64,000 nucleotides of DNA from Cryptomeria japonica. Its lineage: Eukaryota; Streptophyta; Pinopsida; Cupressales; Cupressaceae. The translations under genes were made by a program, and so were the position numbers. The notes beneath the pieces are model-generated. The model saw nothing but the letters and a program-made list of their open reading frames with translations, was not told the DNA's origin and did not search any database. Shown one piece after another: positions 1 to 10,859 of the stretch. The number at the start of each line of letters is the position of its first letter. Position 1 is the stretch's first letter. The DNA lies in assembly GCF_030272615.1 (NCBI RefSeq), contig NC_081413.1:163217080-163281079 (forward strand), read 5' to 3'.

Positions 1-674
1 GAACTTGTGCTAGGGTATTGCAATTCAATCTGAGTTGTAGATCTTCCTGTCGATTTTCCTTTGCCATAGATTCTTTAACAACCTTTATACACATTGTAAC
101 AATCATTTAATCATAACCAGCTCATCAGCTTCCTTCATTAAATAATGCTTTTATTCATTCAATGCATTCTGTTATTACTCAGTTGCAACTCGGTAAATAC
201 TAAACTTCAGTCGATAGACATTTCTCCTTCATTAACCAATAGCAATAACCTTAGGGTTTACAGACTAGGTTTTTTGCTCTGTAACATAGTATAGTATTAA
301 CCTTTCAAACAATAGCATATGTAGGATATCAAAAAACAATCTAAACATCATGATCTCATCATTGTCTAACACGGTAATAGTTGCCCATTGAATAACTTAT
401 TCCTCCCCTTATTCATCACATTTTTTCTGTATCTTTTACCGAAATCATTATACTCACCAAATCATACTTCTTAAGATATGGCAACATCATACTGAATTAC
501 AAAATCAATTTCTTGACATCAATGACAAAATAATAATATTAAGATAGTAAACATCCTTAATCAATTATATCCATAACCATCAACAACCTTATCAATATCC
601 TTATTGAATTGCCAACAATCTCTCATTGTAATTGGAATGCCAACAATCTCCCTTTATCTGTTATAATGCCAACA
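1..674 (-). repeat. 3' LTR of Copia-A (truncated by window start)
   Basis: This stretch repeats 6161-6877 with scattered substitutions and small indels. On the minus strand the LTR begins TGTTGGCATTATAAC directly after the polypurine tract. Only the first 674 bases of an LTR of about 1.57 kb are in the window. Confidence 0.93.
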
Positions 675-1059
675 ATCTCCCCCTTTGGCATTGATAGCAA
701 AACCAATTGATTTGATCTAAATGATTCGGATTCAGATTGCTAGTAGAATCTAAAATGCTCTCCTCCTGTCATTAGATTTCTCCCCCATACATTAGTCTTC
801 TCCCCTTTTCTTCAGTCTTCTCCCCCTTTGACAACAATGCCAAAAAATAAAGAACTAAAACATGATTTCTTCCACTGAGAAGTGAATTCCTTGCTGTTAT
901 GTGTCAACTCAGTCTTGGTCAAAGCATTTTGTCTACAATTCCTGTTCCCTATATTGTTTCCTGCACACTTTTAGAAAACCTCCTAAAGTGTGTAAATTAG
1001 CATCAATCCACACATAATATTCAGTAGATTCATCGAATTGATGCTTTCACCGAGCTTGG
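675..1059 (-). promoter_or_regulatory. Polypurine tract cluster and 3' untranslated region of Copia-A
   Basis: The tract abutting the LTR reads AAAGGGGGAGAT on the minus strand (675-686) and should prime plus-strand DNA synthesis. Further purine-rich runs lie at about 773-786, 798-809 and 819-831, the last also inside a CATTGTTGTCAAAGGGGGAGA-like context. Multiple polypurine tracts are a known feature of Sireviruses. No gene is visible here. Confidence 0.75.
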
Positions 1060-1593
1060 TCAGTGAATAGAAGATAGGGGTAGGACCCCTAACTTGCTTC
1101 TGAGATACTCAAAAGTGTCCCTTGGTAGTGGCTTGGTGAAGATATTTGCTATTTGTTCCTTTGTGCTGACATACTCCAACACCACTTTCTTCTCTTGAAC
1201 TTCTTCTCTAAGATAATGATACTTGATAGAGATGTGCTTTATCTTAGAGTGCATAACATGATTCTTTGAAATGTTAATGGCACTAGTATTGTCATAGAAT
1301 ATAGTTACTGGCTTGATAACTTTCTCATTTATACCTTCCAAAAGTTGTTTGATCCATGCTATATTGGTACAATTCAATGTTGTAGCAACATATTCAGCTT
1401 ATGATATTGACTGTGAAACACATCCTTGTTTCTTGTTAAGCCAACTCACTAGTCTTTCTCCTAAAAAGAAAGCTCCTCCACTTGTGCTTTTTCTGTCATC
1501 AATGTTGCCTGCCCAATCAGCATCAATATAAACTTTTAAATCAAAGTCATTTCCTTTCTGATATACTAAGCCATAATCTTCAGTTCCTTTCAA
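1060..1593 (-). pseudogene. Copia-A RNase H domain
   Basis: This is the C-terminal RNase H part of the Copia polyprotein, which removes RNA from the RNA/DNA hybrid. Recognisable blocks are DADWAGNIDDRKSTSG, SWLNKKQ, AEYVA after a stop, FYDNTSAI and IFTKPLPRDTFEYLRSKLG near the normal C-terminus. The catalytic acidic residues (D of DADW, E of AEY, D of YDN) are still readable. One stop splits the domain near 1396-1398. Confidence 0.88.
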
Positions 1594-2844
1594 GTATCAG
1601 AAAATTCTCTTGATTGTTGTCATGTGTGTTTCCTTGGGATCTGTAGAGAATCTTGCAACTATACCTACTGCATGTGTTATATCTGGCCTGTTGTGAACAA
1701 CATATTGCAACTTTCCAATCATAGATCAGTAAATTGTCTCATCAACAGATGCAGATTCATCATTCTTTGATAGTTTACAGTTGGCAGTCATAGGAGTACT
1801 TACTGGTTTTGAATCCTCCATTCCAAATTTCTTCAAGATTTCCTTAATGTACTTAGATTGAGTAATGAAAATCTCATCTTTCATTTGTAGTATTTGTAAA
1901 CCTATAAAGTACTTTATCTCACCAATTAATGACATCTCAAATTATTTGCTCATTTCATTTCCAAAGTTCTTGCATAGAGAGTCATTTCCACAAAAGATAA
2001 TATCATCAGAAAATATGGCTGAGATCAGTATTCCATTTTCATCATTCTTCATGTACATATTGCTATTTTCACTTGTCCTTATAAAACCAATCTTGATTAA
2101 ATAAGAGTGTAATCTTTCATACCATGCTCTAGGTGCTTGTTCCAGACCATATAAAGCTTTGTTCAGTTTACATACCTAATCTTTATTCTTGTCTTCAACA
2201 AATCCTTCAGGTTGTTCAATAAAAACTTCTTCTTCTAATATACCATTCAGAAATGCAGATTTGACATCCATTTGATATACCTTGAAATTTTTGAAAGCAA
2301 CGTATGCCAACAATGTTCTTACTCCTTCAAGTCTTGCCACAGGTGCAAAAGTCTCACCATAATCAATTCCTTCTTCTTGGGCATAACCTTTGCAAACTAG
2401 TCTTGCTTTATTTCTAATGACCTCACCTTTTTCATTCAGCTTGTTTCTAAAAATCCACTTTGTACCAATTACATTTTTGTCCTTCGGTCTTGGGACCAGT
2501 GTCCATGTGTCATTCTTCTTGATTTGATCAATCTCAACTGTCATAGAATTTATCCAATCTTCACTGTTAAATGCCTCTTTCACTTTCCTTGGTTCAAATT
2601 CAGATATCAGACATGTGTTCTGTCTCAGTTTGTTCCTTGTCATCACTGAATCATCTTTATCTCTTATAATTTGACTTAATGCATGATTCCTTCTAACATA
2701 CTTGGCTAATACAGGCTCAGTAGGCTCTATATGATCTTCTTCATCACTCGGTAACTGGACATTCTCTTCATTTCCTTCAGCAGTCCTCTCAGTAAGACTT
2801 GTCGGTTGAACATAGACAAATTCTTCATAATCTTCTGGTTCCAT
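1594..2844 (-). pseudogene. Copia-A reverse transcriptase domain
   Basis: The RT copies element RNA into DNA. The N-terminal half (2176-2844) is open and includes [39 protein letters not shown] and [13 protein letters not shown], all Copia RT hallmarks. The C-terminal half reads on through stops: ALYGLEQAPRAWYERL, then the active site, then FIGLQI and [13 protein letters not shown]. The active site reads FSDD (near 1990-2010) where relatives in this window read FVDD, so the residue before the two aspartates has changed. Stops at about 1733, 1600 and 2174 confirm decay. Confidence 0.88.
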
Positions 2845-3830
2845 GGAATTTCCTTCATCATTTCTTTATGCAAATTCATCAATTTTCACCTTTGCACTTT
2901 CTACTATTTTGTTAGATGATTTGATCAGACATTTAAATGCTTTGCTTCTAGAAGAGTAACCAAGAAATGTTCCTTCTTCACTTTTCTAATCAAACTTTCC
3001 ATTTTATCATCTTTGTGTACATAGCATCTAATTCCAAAGATTTTGAAGTAACTTACATTAGGTTTCTTGTCATACCAGATTTCATATGGTGTCTTCAAAG
3101 CTCCTTTCTTCAGTTGTACTCGGTTCAGGGTGTAAACTGTTGTGCTTATTGCTTCTCTCCAAAATGTTTGTGGCACTTTCTTTTCAATCATCAGGGTTCT
3201 GGCACAATCCACAATAGATCTGTTTCTTCTCTCAGCTATCCCATTTTTTTGTCGAGTTCTTGGTGTAGAGAGTTTTCTTTTAATACCATGATCATTGCAG
3301 AATAAGTTAAATTCATCAGAGGTAAACTCTCCTCCTCTATCTGATCTAAGACATTTCAGTTGTCTTCCAGTTTCATTTTCAACTCTTGCCTTGTACCATT
3401 TAAACATTTGAAAAGCTATTGATTTTTCTTTTAAAAACATAATCGACATCATCCTTGAATAATCATCCACAAATAATATGAAATATTTATCACCATAATA
3501 ACTCTAAACTTTCATAGGACCACAAAGATCAGTATGCACAAGATCTAAAATTCCCTTAGAAGTGTAGGACTTACTTGTAAAGCTTGATCATGTCATTTTA
3601 CCCATCTGGCATCCTCGGCACATAGCATTCTTAGGTTTTTCAAGACTCGATAGACCTCTTACTCGGTGCTTCTTACTTATTTTGATCAGATTATCAAAAT
3701 TTACATGACAAAACCTTTTATGTCATAACCAGGTATCATCTATCTTTGCATATAGACACTTATTCTGAGTTGAGTCAAGCTGAAATGTGTTACCTTTTGT
3801 TTGTGTCCTGGTGGTAGCTAACTTTCCATG
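2845..3830 (-). pseudogene. Copia-A integrase
   Basis: Integrase inserts the cDNA into the genome. From right to left there is an HHCC zinc-binding region (HKRFCHVNFDN, then CRGCQMGK), VHTDLCGP carrying the first catalytic Asp, VDDYSRMMSI, CLRSDRGGEF carrying the second Asp, and NGIAERRNRSIVDCARTLM carrying the catalytic Glu. The part at 2925-3470 is open. Upstream there are stops, including TAG at 3504-3506 and a TGA replacing a Trp in the zinc region. The C-terminal region to 2845 is the variable linker before RT. Confidence 0.86.
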
Positions 3831-4304
3831 CTTGTCATGAACTTTTACAATTCCTTTCTGAAATTCTATTTGGTAACCTATATTGTTTAGCTATGCTACA
3901 CTCAACAAATTTTATTTCAATCCTTCAACCTAATAAACATCATTACATTTAGCATTGTCAAAAAGTGTTATGGATCCTTTACCTTTTACTAGACATGGTG
4001 CATCATTACCAAATCTTACATATCCTCCATCATAATCTTCTAACATAACAAACTTGTGTTTATCACCTGTCATGTGATGTGATTATCCACTATCTATGAT
4101 CCAAGAATCATTAGTATTTATGTGAGATATTAGGGATTTTTCTTCATACCTTTCTTCATCTGATCCATCTTTGATAGCCACATAAATGACTTCCTTTGTA
4201 TCAGTTTCATCAGATTTATCATCATTAGATTCATCATTGGCTATTAGGCATGACTTTCTATCTCTTCTTCTGAAGTCTCGGTGTCCTATGAAATGATTAT
4301 TTTT
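3831..4304 (-). pseudogene. Copia-A aspartic protease with stop in the active-site motif
   Basis: The protease processes the Gag-Pol polyprotein. The frame continues from gag through a TAG at 4305-4307. The active site reads DSWIIDSG followed at once by TAA (4083-4085) and then SHHMTGDKHKF. Relatives in this window have Cys at the stop position. Downstream VRFGNDAPCLVKGKGSI is typical of this family. The catalytic D-S-G triad is still present but translation would end right after it. Confidence 0.85.
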
Positions 4305-5243
4305 CTATCTGTCATCTTGGTAATCTCTCTTTTTAGTAGAATCTTTGTCAAGATAGTTAGAAGCCATATGTCCTATCTTATCACAATTGAAACATTTCAA
4401 AGGTAGCTTTCCTTTATACTTACCTTTGCCTCTCGGTAACCTTCTGGCTAATAGTGCTTCAAACTCTTCTTGTTTTCTGATTTCCTCATACAATTTGTAA
4501 ACTTCTTCCATGTTCTTATGAAATATTTCACTTGCTCCACTGTGATCCCCTTCAGAACACTTATACTTTCTATCATTGAAATCATCAAACTCATCAAGAT
4601 GAAAAGAACTAAATGCAGATTCAACTTTATTTACTGAAGACCCACTGTTATCAAAATTACTTAACTCAAATACATGTAGCTTACCAATAGTTGCATCCAA
4701 AGAAACTGGCATATTGGGTACAAACCTCAATTCCTTGATTGTAGAGACTCGGATTGCATAAGCTGGTAGAAGGGTTCTTAACAACTTACTTGTTATAGCC
4801 TTTTCTTCAATGGTTCCTCTTGCTCCTTTGATTTGATTGACAATCTCCTTTAATCTTGTACTATACTGGGTTATGTTATCAGCTTTATTCATCCTCATAG
4901 ATTCAATTTGTCCTCTTAGACTATCCACTTTTTCTCTTTGAACATGTTCATCTCCACCATACATAGATATGAGCTTATTCCACATTGCCTTGGCATCATT
5001 GCAGCCTTCTAGATCATTTAACTCTGAGTCGGTCAATGCAGATGTTATTTCAATCACTGCTTGGATATGTTCTTGCTTTTCCTTTATCTCTTCCATTGTC
5101 AATGGATAGGTGCTAGGTGTAATGAAATTATTCTCCAGATAATATACAACATATTCTCCAACTCTTGATAGGTGCAGCTTCACCCTTTTCTGCCATGTAG
5201 AGAAACTTGACTTGTTCAGCTTCGATGCATCCCTCTTGTACAT
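4305..5243 (-). pseudogene. Copia-A gag (capsid-nucleocapsid), longest open segment
   Basis: Gag packages the element RNA into virus-like particles in the cytoplasm. The 312-codon open frame has the Copia gag (UBN2-type) helical region, with FSTWQKRVKLHLS near the N-terminus, AMWNKLISMYGG, EKVDSLRGQIESMRM and IGKLHVFELSNFD, then an acidic/basic stretch and a zinc knuckle. The knuckle reads CFNCDKIGHMASNY: the last Cys of CX2CX4HX4C is Tyr, so metal binding should be impaired. The start is the first Met before the conserved region. Confidence 0.85.
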
Positions 5244-5293
5244 CTTTGGATCTTTTCCTCAAGTACCTTAAACTTTCTCTTCGAGAGTCCAAA

Positions 5294-5305
5294 GCTCTGA
5301 TACCA
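5294..5305 (-). promoter_or_regulatory. Primer binding site of Copia-A
   Basis: On the minus strand this reads TGGTATCAGAGC, the standard complement to the 3' end of plant initiator tRNA-Met. It lies two bases from the LTR end and marks where minus-strand DNA synthesis would start. Confidence 0.92.
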
Positions 5306-5307
5306 AT

Positions 5308-6877
5308 TGATAGTTCTGATACTAAATGTTTAGTACAGATGCCAAGCAAACAAGATGAGAGGGGGGGGTGAATCATACAAACTTAATCTTCCATAAAAAC
5401 AACAGATTCAACCTTGATAACATATACTTCAGTAATATACCAAAACTGCTAAACATGCAAACTCATAAGCATATAAACATCACAACACTCATAACACCAG
5501 ATTTAACGTGGAAACCCAAATAGGGAAAAACCAATGTGGGATTTCGGACCCACTAAGAAATATACTCTTCTAGAGTATGCTTGGTTAAAAGAAAATCCTA
5601 TTAAAGATTACAAACACATTGCTAGATGTGACCCGGTTAAGGGATTTCCCTCAAATTTGTTAGGATCTTCACCTTGTTAGAAGTGACCTTGTCAAAGGAT
5701 TTCAAAGACTCAATCAAAATGTCACCTTGCTAGAGGATTTACAAATAAGACTATTAAGTCCACTTGGTTAAGAGATTTTCTGTCACTTTACAAAATAACA
5801 ATAATAAAAATCTATCTGCAACTTCACATCTAAAATGCTAAAGTAGATTCTTATTTTCTCAATACATTCTAGTCATAGGACTTATCTTGTCCATCTACTG
5901 GGCTCTATACTCTATTATCAAAATAGGTCTTCAAGCTTCTGTGCTCGGTAATCACTATGTAGCATCCATGTGCTTACACTTGCCCGCATGCATTGTTTAT
6001 CAACAGTTCCTTATTTATAAACAATTTGCCAACCACTTAATCTCCTTGATCACATTTCCCATGATCAATCATAGCCATCAGATCTTCAAACTTGACCAGG
6101 TTCAATGTATCCTTCAATCTGAAAATGTTTTACCCCACCTTGGAACTTGCATACATTTCTTGGAACTTGTGCTAGGGTATTATCGTTCAATCTGAGCTAT
6201 AGATCTTCCTGTCGATTTTCCTTTGCCATAGATTCTTTAACAACCTTTATACACGTTGTAGCAATCATTTAATCATAACCAGCTCATCAGCTTCCTTCAT
6301 TAAATAATGCTTTTATTCATTCAATGCATTTTGTTATTACTCGATTGCAACTCAGTAAATACTAAACTTCACTCAGTAGACATTCCACCTTCATTAACCG
6401 AAAGTGATAACCTTAGGGTTTACCGACTAGGTTCCTTAGGGTTTACTGACTAGGTTCTTTGCTCAGTAACATAGTATAGTATTAACCTTTCAAACAATAG
6501 CATATGTAGGATATCAAAAAAAAATCTAAACATCATGATCTCATCATTGTCTAACTCAGTAATAGTTGCCCATTGAATAACTTATTCCTCCCCTTATTCA
6601 TCACATTCTTTATGTGTCTTTTACTAACATCTTTATACTCACCAAATCATACTTCTTAAGATATGGCAACATCATATTGAATTACAAAATCAATTTCTTG
6701 ACATCAATGACAAAATAATAATATTAAGATAGTAAACATCCTTAATTAGTTATATCCATAATCATCAACAACCTCTCATCCTTAATCTGTTATATCAATA
6801 TCCTTATTGAATTGCCAACAATCTCTCATTGTAATTGGAATGCCAACAATCTCCCTTTGTCTGTTATAATGCCAACA
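5308..6877 (-). repeat. 5' LTR of Copia-A
   Basis: The LTR is 1570 bases, with TG and CA ends on the minus strand, bounded by the primer site on one side and G1 sequence on the other. It has the C-rich block (minus strand TTCACCCCCCCCTCTC, about 5352-5374) and the GGTTTTTCCCTATTTGGGTTTCCACGT block (about 5506-5535) shared with other Copia LTRs in the window. Confidence 0.92.
6411..6456. repeat. 23-bp tandem duplication inside the Copia-A 5' LTR
   Basis: The segment beginning ccttagggtttaccgactag occurs twice in tandem here but only once at the matching place in the other LTR (about 251-273). Replication slippage after insertion, or loss from the other copy, would explain it. Confidence 0.85.
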
Positions 6878-6956
6878 TCAAATTGTGTAATCATTATTTT
6901 CTTAAATTTTGCATTTCTCAATTTTGTAAGCTTTGTTCAAATTTTCCCTCTAGTGC

Positions 6957-8840
6957 ATGAGTTTTACCACTATTAGTCCTACCTATCCTATGCCCGTTAG
7001 CCAAAGCATTAGAATTAAGGCTTCCCAAGGTTTAATTACCAAGGAGATGGAGCCTAATTTAGGTGACTTCTTTAATGAGGATCATGCTAATTCTTCTCAT
7101 CCTAAACATGTGCCTATTCACCCCATTGATGGATCCCATGATGAAGAAGAAGCTTTAACTAGGGTTTCTTTAGATCAACTATCTACATTGGACAATCAAT
7201 TTGATATCTTTCAACAATGGATGTCCCAAGAATACCCTAATAGTGAAGCTCTCCCATTAATTGAAGGTCTTGAGTGCATGCTTCAATGTGATAAGAATGG
7301 AATTGATATATTGCATGGCATTGTACATATTGTTGAATCTAATGTCATGCCTATCAAGATTTGTGATGAAACCCTAGGTTATTCACAACCTTCAACACAA
7401 GTCAATTCCTCTATTCCTTTGACCAATCCTATGACTAGTATTCCTACTTTCACATCTAACATCATGACTACTTCAACTCAAAATGTCATTCCTACAACTA
7501 TAGATCATGGGGGAAATCCCTCTTCTTCATTTAATCATCCATCGTTACCTATGTCTTCCATGAGTATTCCTACTATTCCTCAACCAATAAGTGTGACACA
7601 AGAGGGAAATTCCTTCAACAACTTTATTCCTCCTTCAAGTGCCCCTTTTCCTAACTAATCATCACCAATGCCTACTTATCATAATGTCCCACCACCATAT
7701 TCTCAGTCCATACCTTCTTTCAACAACATCACACCACCCTCTCAATCACCTATGTCTAACATTAATTCTTCCCCTAAAATGACAATCAACAATCTTGCTC
7801 AAACTATGTCTTCCTTACAACAACAAATTGCTTCCATGAGTCAATCCAAGTTTAGTGTGCCCACCTTTGATGTTGCGAGCCCACTTTCTCTTGATATTGT
7901 TAAAGCCGTGCCACCTAAACATGTTGAGATCCCTCAATTGGAACTCTATAATGGAAAAGGTGATCCTCTTATGCATTTCAAAACATTTCAAACCTTGTGT
8001 ACTGATTTTGCTTATGATCAACGATTTCTTGCAAAACTATTCACAAGAACACTAAGAGATAAGGCTTTGCAATGGTATTGCTCTCTCCCTTCCTATTCTA
8101 GCACTTCCCTTCAACAACTAGAAAATGCTTTCATCCAACAATTTCAAAACAACATTGGTCCTAAAATCACTTTGACTGATTTAATGCATTATAATCAAGG
8201 TGTTAAAGTGAAAGTGACTGATTTCATTGGTAGGTATAAGCATTTGTGTACTCAAATTTCTTTTCATGTGCCTAATAATGATATTCAAATAATTTTCATT
8301 TCTAATTTACAAAAAGATATCAGGGAAAAGCTTCTTTTGTCTGAGTTTACTTCCTTTCTACAGTTGTGCGAAACACTCCACAATTATCAACTGGCTATGA
8401 GTCAAATGGAGCAATCCACTCCTATGGCTCTGAGTGATAAGGGGGAGAGTATTCAACAACCATTTGCGAAGTTCAAACCAACAAAAAGCTTCATCAAGTT
8501 CAATTATCAAATAGAAAACAACCATGTGAATGCTACAATAGGTGTCCCTCCTATTTCTAAATTTTTCCAAAGAGAAAGATAGTTTACTCCTTTGAATGAA
8601 TCTTTGCATAGAATTATGTCTCATTTATTGCATAGAAATGTTATCAAACTTCCTCCTATAAAACAAGTTGATCCTTCCAAACTTGCATCTCCTTATTTTG
8701 ATAACAATTCCTTTTGCCAATTTCATCGTCAACCTGGTCATGATACTGAGAAATATTTTGCATTAAAAAATAAGGTTCAAGACTTGATTGATAATAATAC
8801 TATATCTGTGGTAGGTGTGAATGACAAAGGGAATAAATTA
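6957..8840 (+). pseudogene. G1 gag (Retrotrans_gag-type capsid plus zinc finger)
   Basis: The start ATG is 6957. The N-terminal 240 codons are Ser/Pro/Asn-rich with no recognised fold. A capsid-like domain follows at about 7930-8400, with LELYNGKGDPLMHFKTFQTL, DKALQWYCSLP, LENAFIQQFQNNI and DFIGRYKHLC; these are hallmarks of the plant gypsy Retrotrans_gag family. A zinc-finger-like segment FCQFHRQPGHDTEKYF lies near 8710-8760, with the final Cys replaced by Tyr. Stops at 7656-7658 and 8580-8582 interrupt an otherwise continuous frame. It would coat RNA in particles. Confidence 0.82.
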
Positions 8841-9480
8841 GTTTCTCCTCCTAATCAAAATCTTAATATTTTCACTGATCCCTTGCCATCTCATACCTCT
8901 AACGTTATTAAGATTGTGCCTAATTCTCTCACTTATGAAGCATTCATTTGTATGGCTCCAAATTTGGTTAATATGGTAGAAAAACAAGATACACCTAAGG
9001 ATCCTCGTATTACATTTGACCCTAGTGAGAACATTAGAGCACCCAGTGGCCCTTTATACATAGTTGCAAAGGTTAAGGATATACCTTGCCATGGTGCCCT
9101 GATAGATCCTTCTTGCATGGTTAATGTCATTACTGAAGAGTATCTTTTTACTTTATGATTGCATAAACCACTATATGATGCTTCTAATGTAGTTGTGAAG
9201 TTATTTGATGGCTTCTCTTGTCCTACCATTGATTCTATCACTGTTCCTATTAAGGTTCATGCTAAATTCATGGATTTTGACTTTGTTATCATACCTTCTT
9301 CTAAGGAATTTCGTGTGAAGTTGGGCTATCCTTAGTTATCTTCCATGAAGGCTATTGCTTCTCCAATCTACAAGTGTCTTAAATTTCCTCATAATGGAGA
9401 AATCATAACCGTAAACCATAGCTTATTTTGTCCATCCAAAAGAAGCCCTTGTGTTCCTATTGATCTCTTTTGGCCTAAAC
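8841..9480 (+). pseudogene. G1 retropepsin-like protease region
   Basis: The same frame continues into a retropepsin-like region. ITFDPSENIRAPSGPLYI leads to GALIDPSCMVNVI, the position of the catalytic Asp; many plant gypsy copies read D-P-G or D-G-G here, so D-P-S is a variant and may be inactive. The C-terminal half includes FDFVIIPSS and LGYP, a stop, then SSMKAIASPIYKCLKFPHNG, matching the usual end of gypsy proteases. Stops lie at 9156-9158 and about 9333-9335. This part would mature Gag. Confidence 0.72.
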
Positions 9481-10454
9481 AATTTCAATATCTTCCATCA
9501 AGGAGCGGTGCTCTTTTTCAATCTTATCAAAAATGGAAGAAGGATATGATCTTATCCTTAAGTCAGCCTATACCGCCCACACTTGACATTCCTACTATTC
9601 TTCAAGATGAGGTTCTTCCCCTCTTGGATAGAACTAATCTTCCTCCTAAGGAAAAATATCCACCTACTCCTATGGATGTGACTTTACCTTCTCTTAAGGA
9701 GAACACCAATATTCTTCCTAAGGTTAGACCTATCCCTCCTCCCTATGACGGACTTGGTCTCCTCCCTACACCTAATATTCCTCCTTTTTATGGCGCAGTT
9801 CCACCTCCTTCCTCTTATTGAGAGAAAAGCCCTGCCTCTCCTATTGTTCAACCAAAAATACTTCAACCTAAACCTTCCACTATAAAGGAGAAAATCATTC
9901 CTACTTTTTCAAATGTTCCTCCTCCTTCTCAACCTTCCACTAAGACTCGACGAAATCAATGTGTGAGAGAACGTTGATGAAGACACCGTGTTTGAGCTCG
10001 TGAAGTCATCCCTCAAAATACTCAGTCTCCTCAGACTCCAACAATTGACATGATTCCCTTTTCTCCTAAGAAAGATATTCAACCAACATCTCCAAATCAT
10101 AAGTTGCATAAAACATGTGATGGTTTTACTCCTATTTGTGTTCTTGCTCCACTTTCTTTAAACTTTGATGAGGAAATGGGTGAAAATGTTACTCATAATG
10201 GCAATACAACTCCTAATGCTTTTGATAGTGATTGTGAGTATGTTGATATGGACAAACATTTATCGGATGAGTTTTCCCAAACTTTAATCCTAGCTCTTAG
10301 AATCGAACAAAGTGGCTTACAACATGAGCATAGTCCTTGTTTGGATCTTGTGATATCTCCATCTACTATGCTCGATATCGCTCCTCTGGCATGTTGCTCG
10401 CCTTCCGGAAATAGTGATCAACAAGATCGAGAGGTGGATGTTGTGCTAGATTAG
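9481..10454 (+). pseudogene. G1 proline-rich C-terminal extension of the gag-protease frame
   Basis: Where RT should begin, the frame instead continues as a Pro-rich stretch (many PP, IPP and PPS runs, about 9560-9940), a short basic patch, then an acidic and serine-rich tail ending at TAG 10452-10454. Stops at 9819-9821 and a double TGA at 9975-9980 interrupt it. I recognise no domain. It is in frame with gag over 3.5 kb, which suggests it was once translated as one polyprotein. Confidence 0.6.
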
Positions 10455-10859
10455 CAATATAAGCACTGCAGATCTTTATCTCTCCTTTCTTTCTTTGTTG
10501 TGACCATTCTTCTATATGTATCCATGTTCTTCTATGTGTTCCCTTCATGTCTACTTGGGGACGATGCAAAGCATTGAGATCTTTTCTTGGTCTCTTTCAT
10601 GTTGACTCAAAGGACATTCTCTCTTCCCTTTCTTCTAAGGAGTGTCCTTCTTTCAGGAATGAAGATTATTATATGCATATACATACATGATATACATAAG
10701 TTATCATATAGCATACTGACTCCGAAGACACTACCTTGTGTGTTGTGTTCATTATCCCTTGGTTTTATACCTTGATTGGGGGCTAAATCCTTGTGATAAT
10801 GTGCTCCCTCTCTTCTCTTTCTCTTGGGTGTATCCTACCTTAAAGTAATCACTCCTGAT
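10455..10859 (+). other. G1 3' noncoding region, left part
   Basis: No reading frame is visible. The sequence is T/C-rich and belongs to G1, because it is interrupted at 10859 by Copia-B and continues after 24869. Confidence 0.6.
10855..10859. repeat. Target-site duplication of Copia-B, left copy (CTGAT)
   Basis: CTGAT precedes the left LTR and the same five bases follow the right LTR at 24865-24869. Five bases is the expected size for Copia integrase. Confidence 0.85.

Larger units (their letters stand above)
1..6877 (-). mobile_element. Copia-A: Sirevirus-like Ty1/copia retrotransposon, nearly complete
   Basis: Read right to left, this element has a 5' LTR, a tRNA-Met-type primer site, gag, protease, integrase, reverse transcriptase, RNase H, polypurine tracts and a 3' LTR cut by the window edge. 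That gene order (integrase before RT) defines Ty1/copia. The right LTR ends in gccaaca at 6877 and the gypsy element G1 resumes there, so Copia-A inserted into the G1 leader. The right-hand target-site copy would be TCAAA (6878-6882); the left copy lies outside the window. All domains carry stops, so the element is dead. Confidence 0.93.

Noticed and set aside
1313-1531. Plus-strand open frame over the Copia-A RNase H region
   Set aside because: It is antisense to a clear RNase H domain and has no recognisable protein features.
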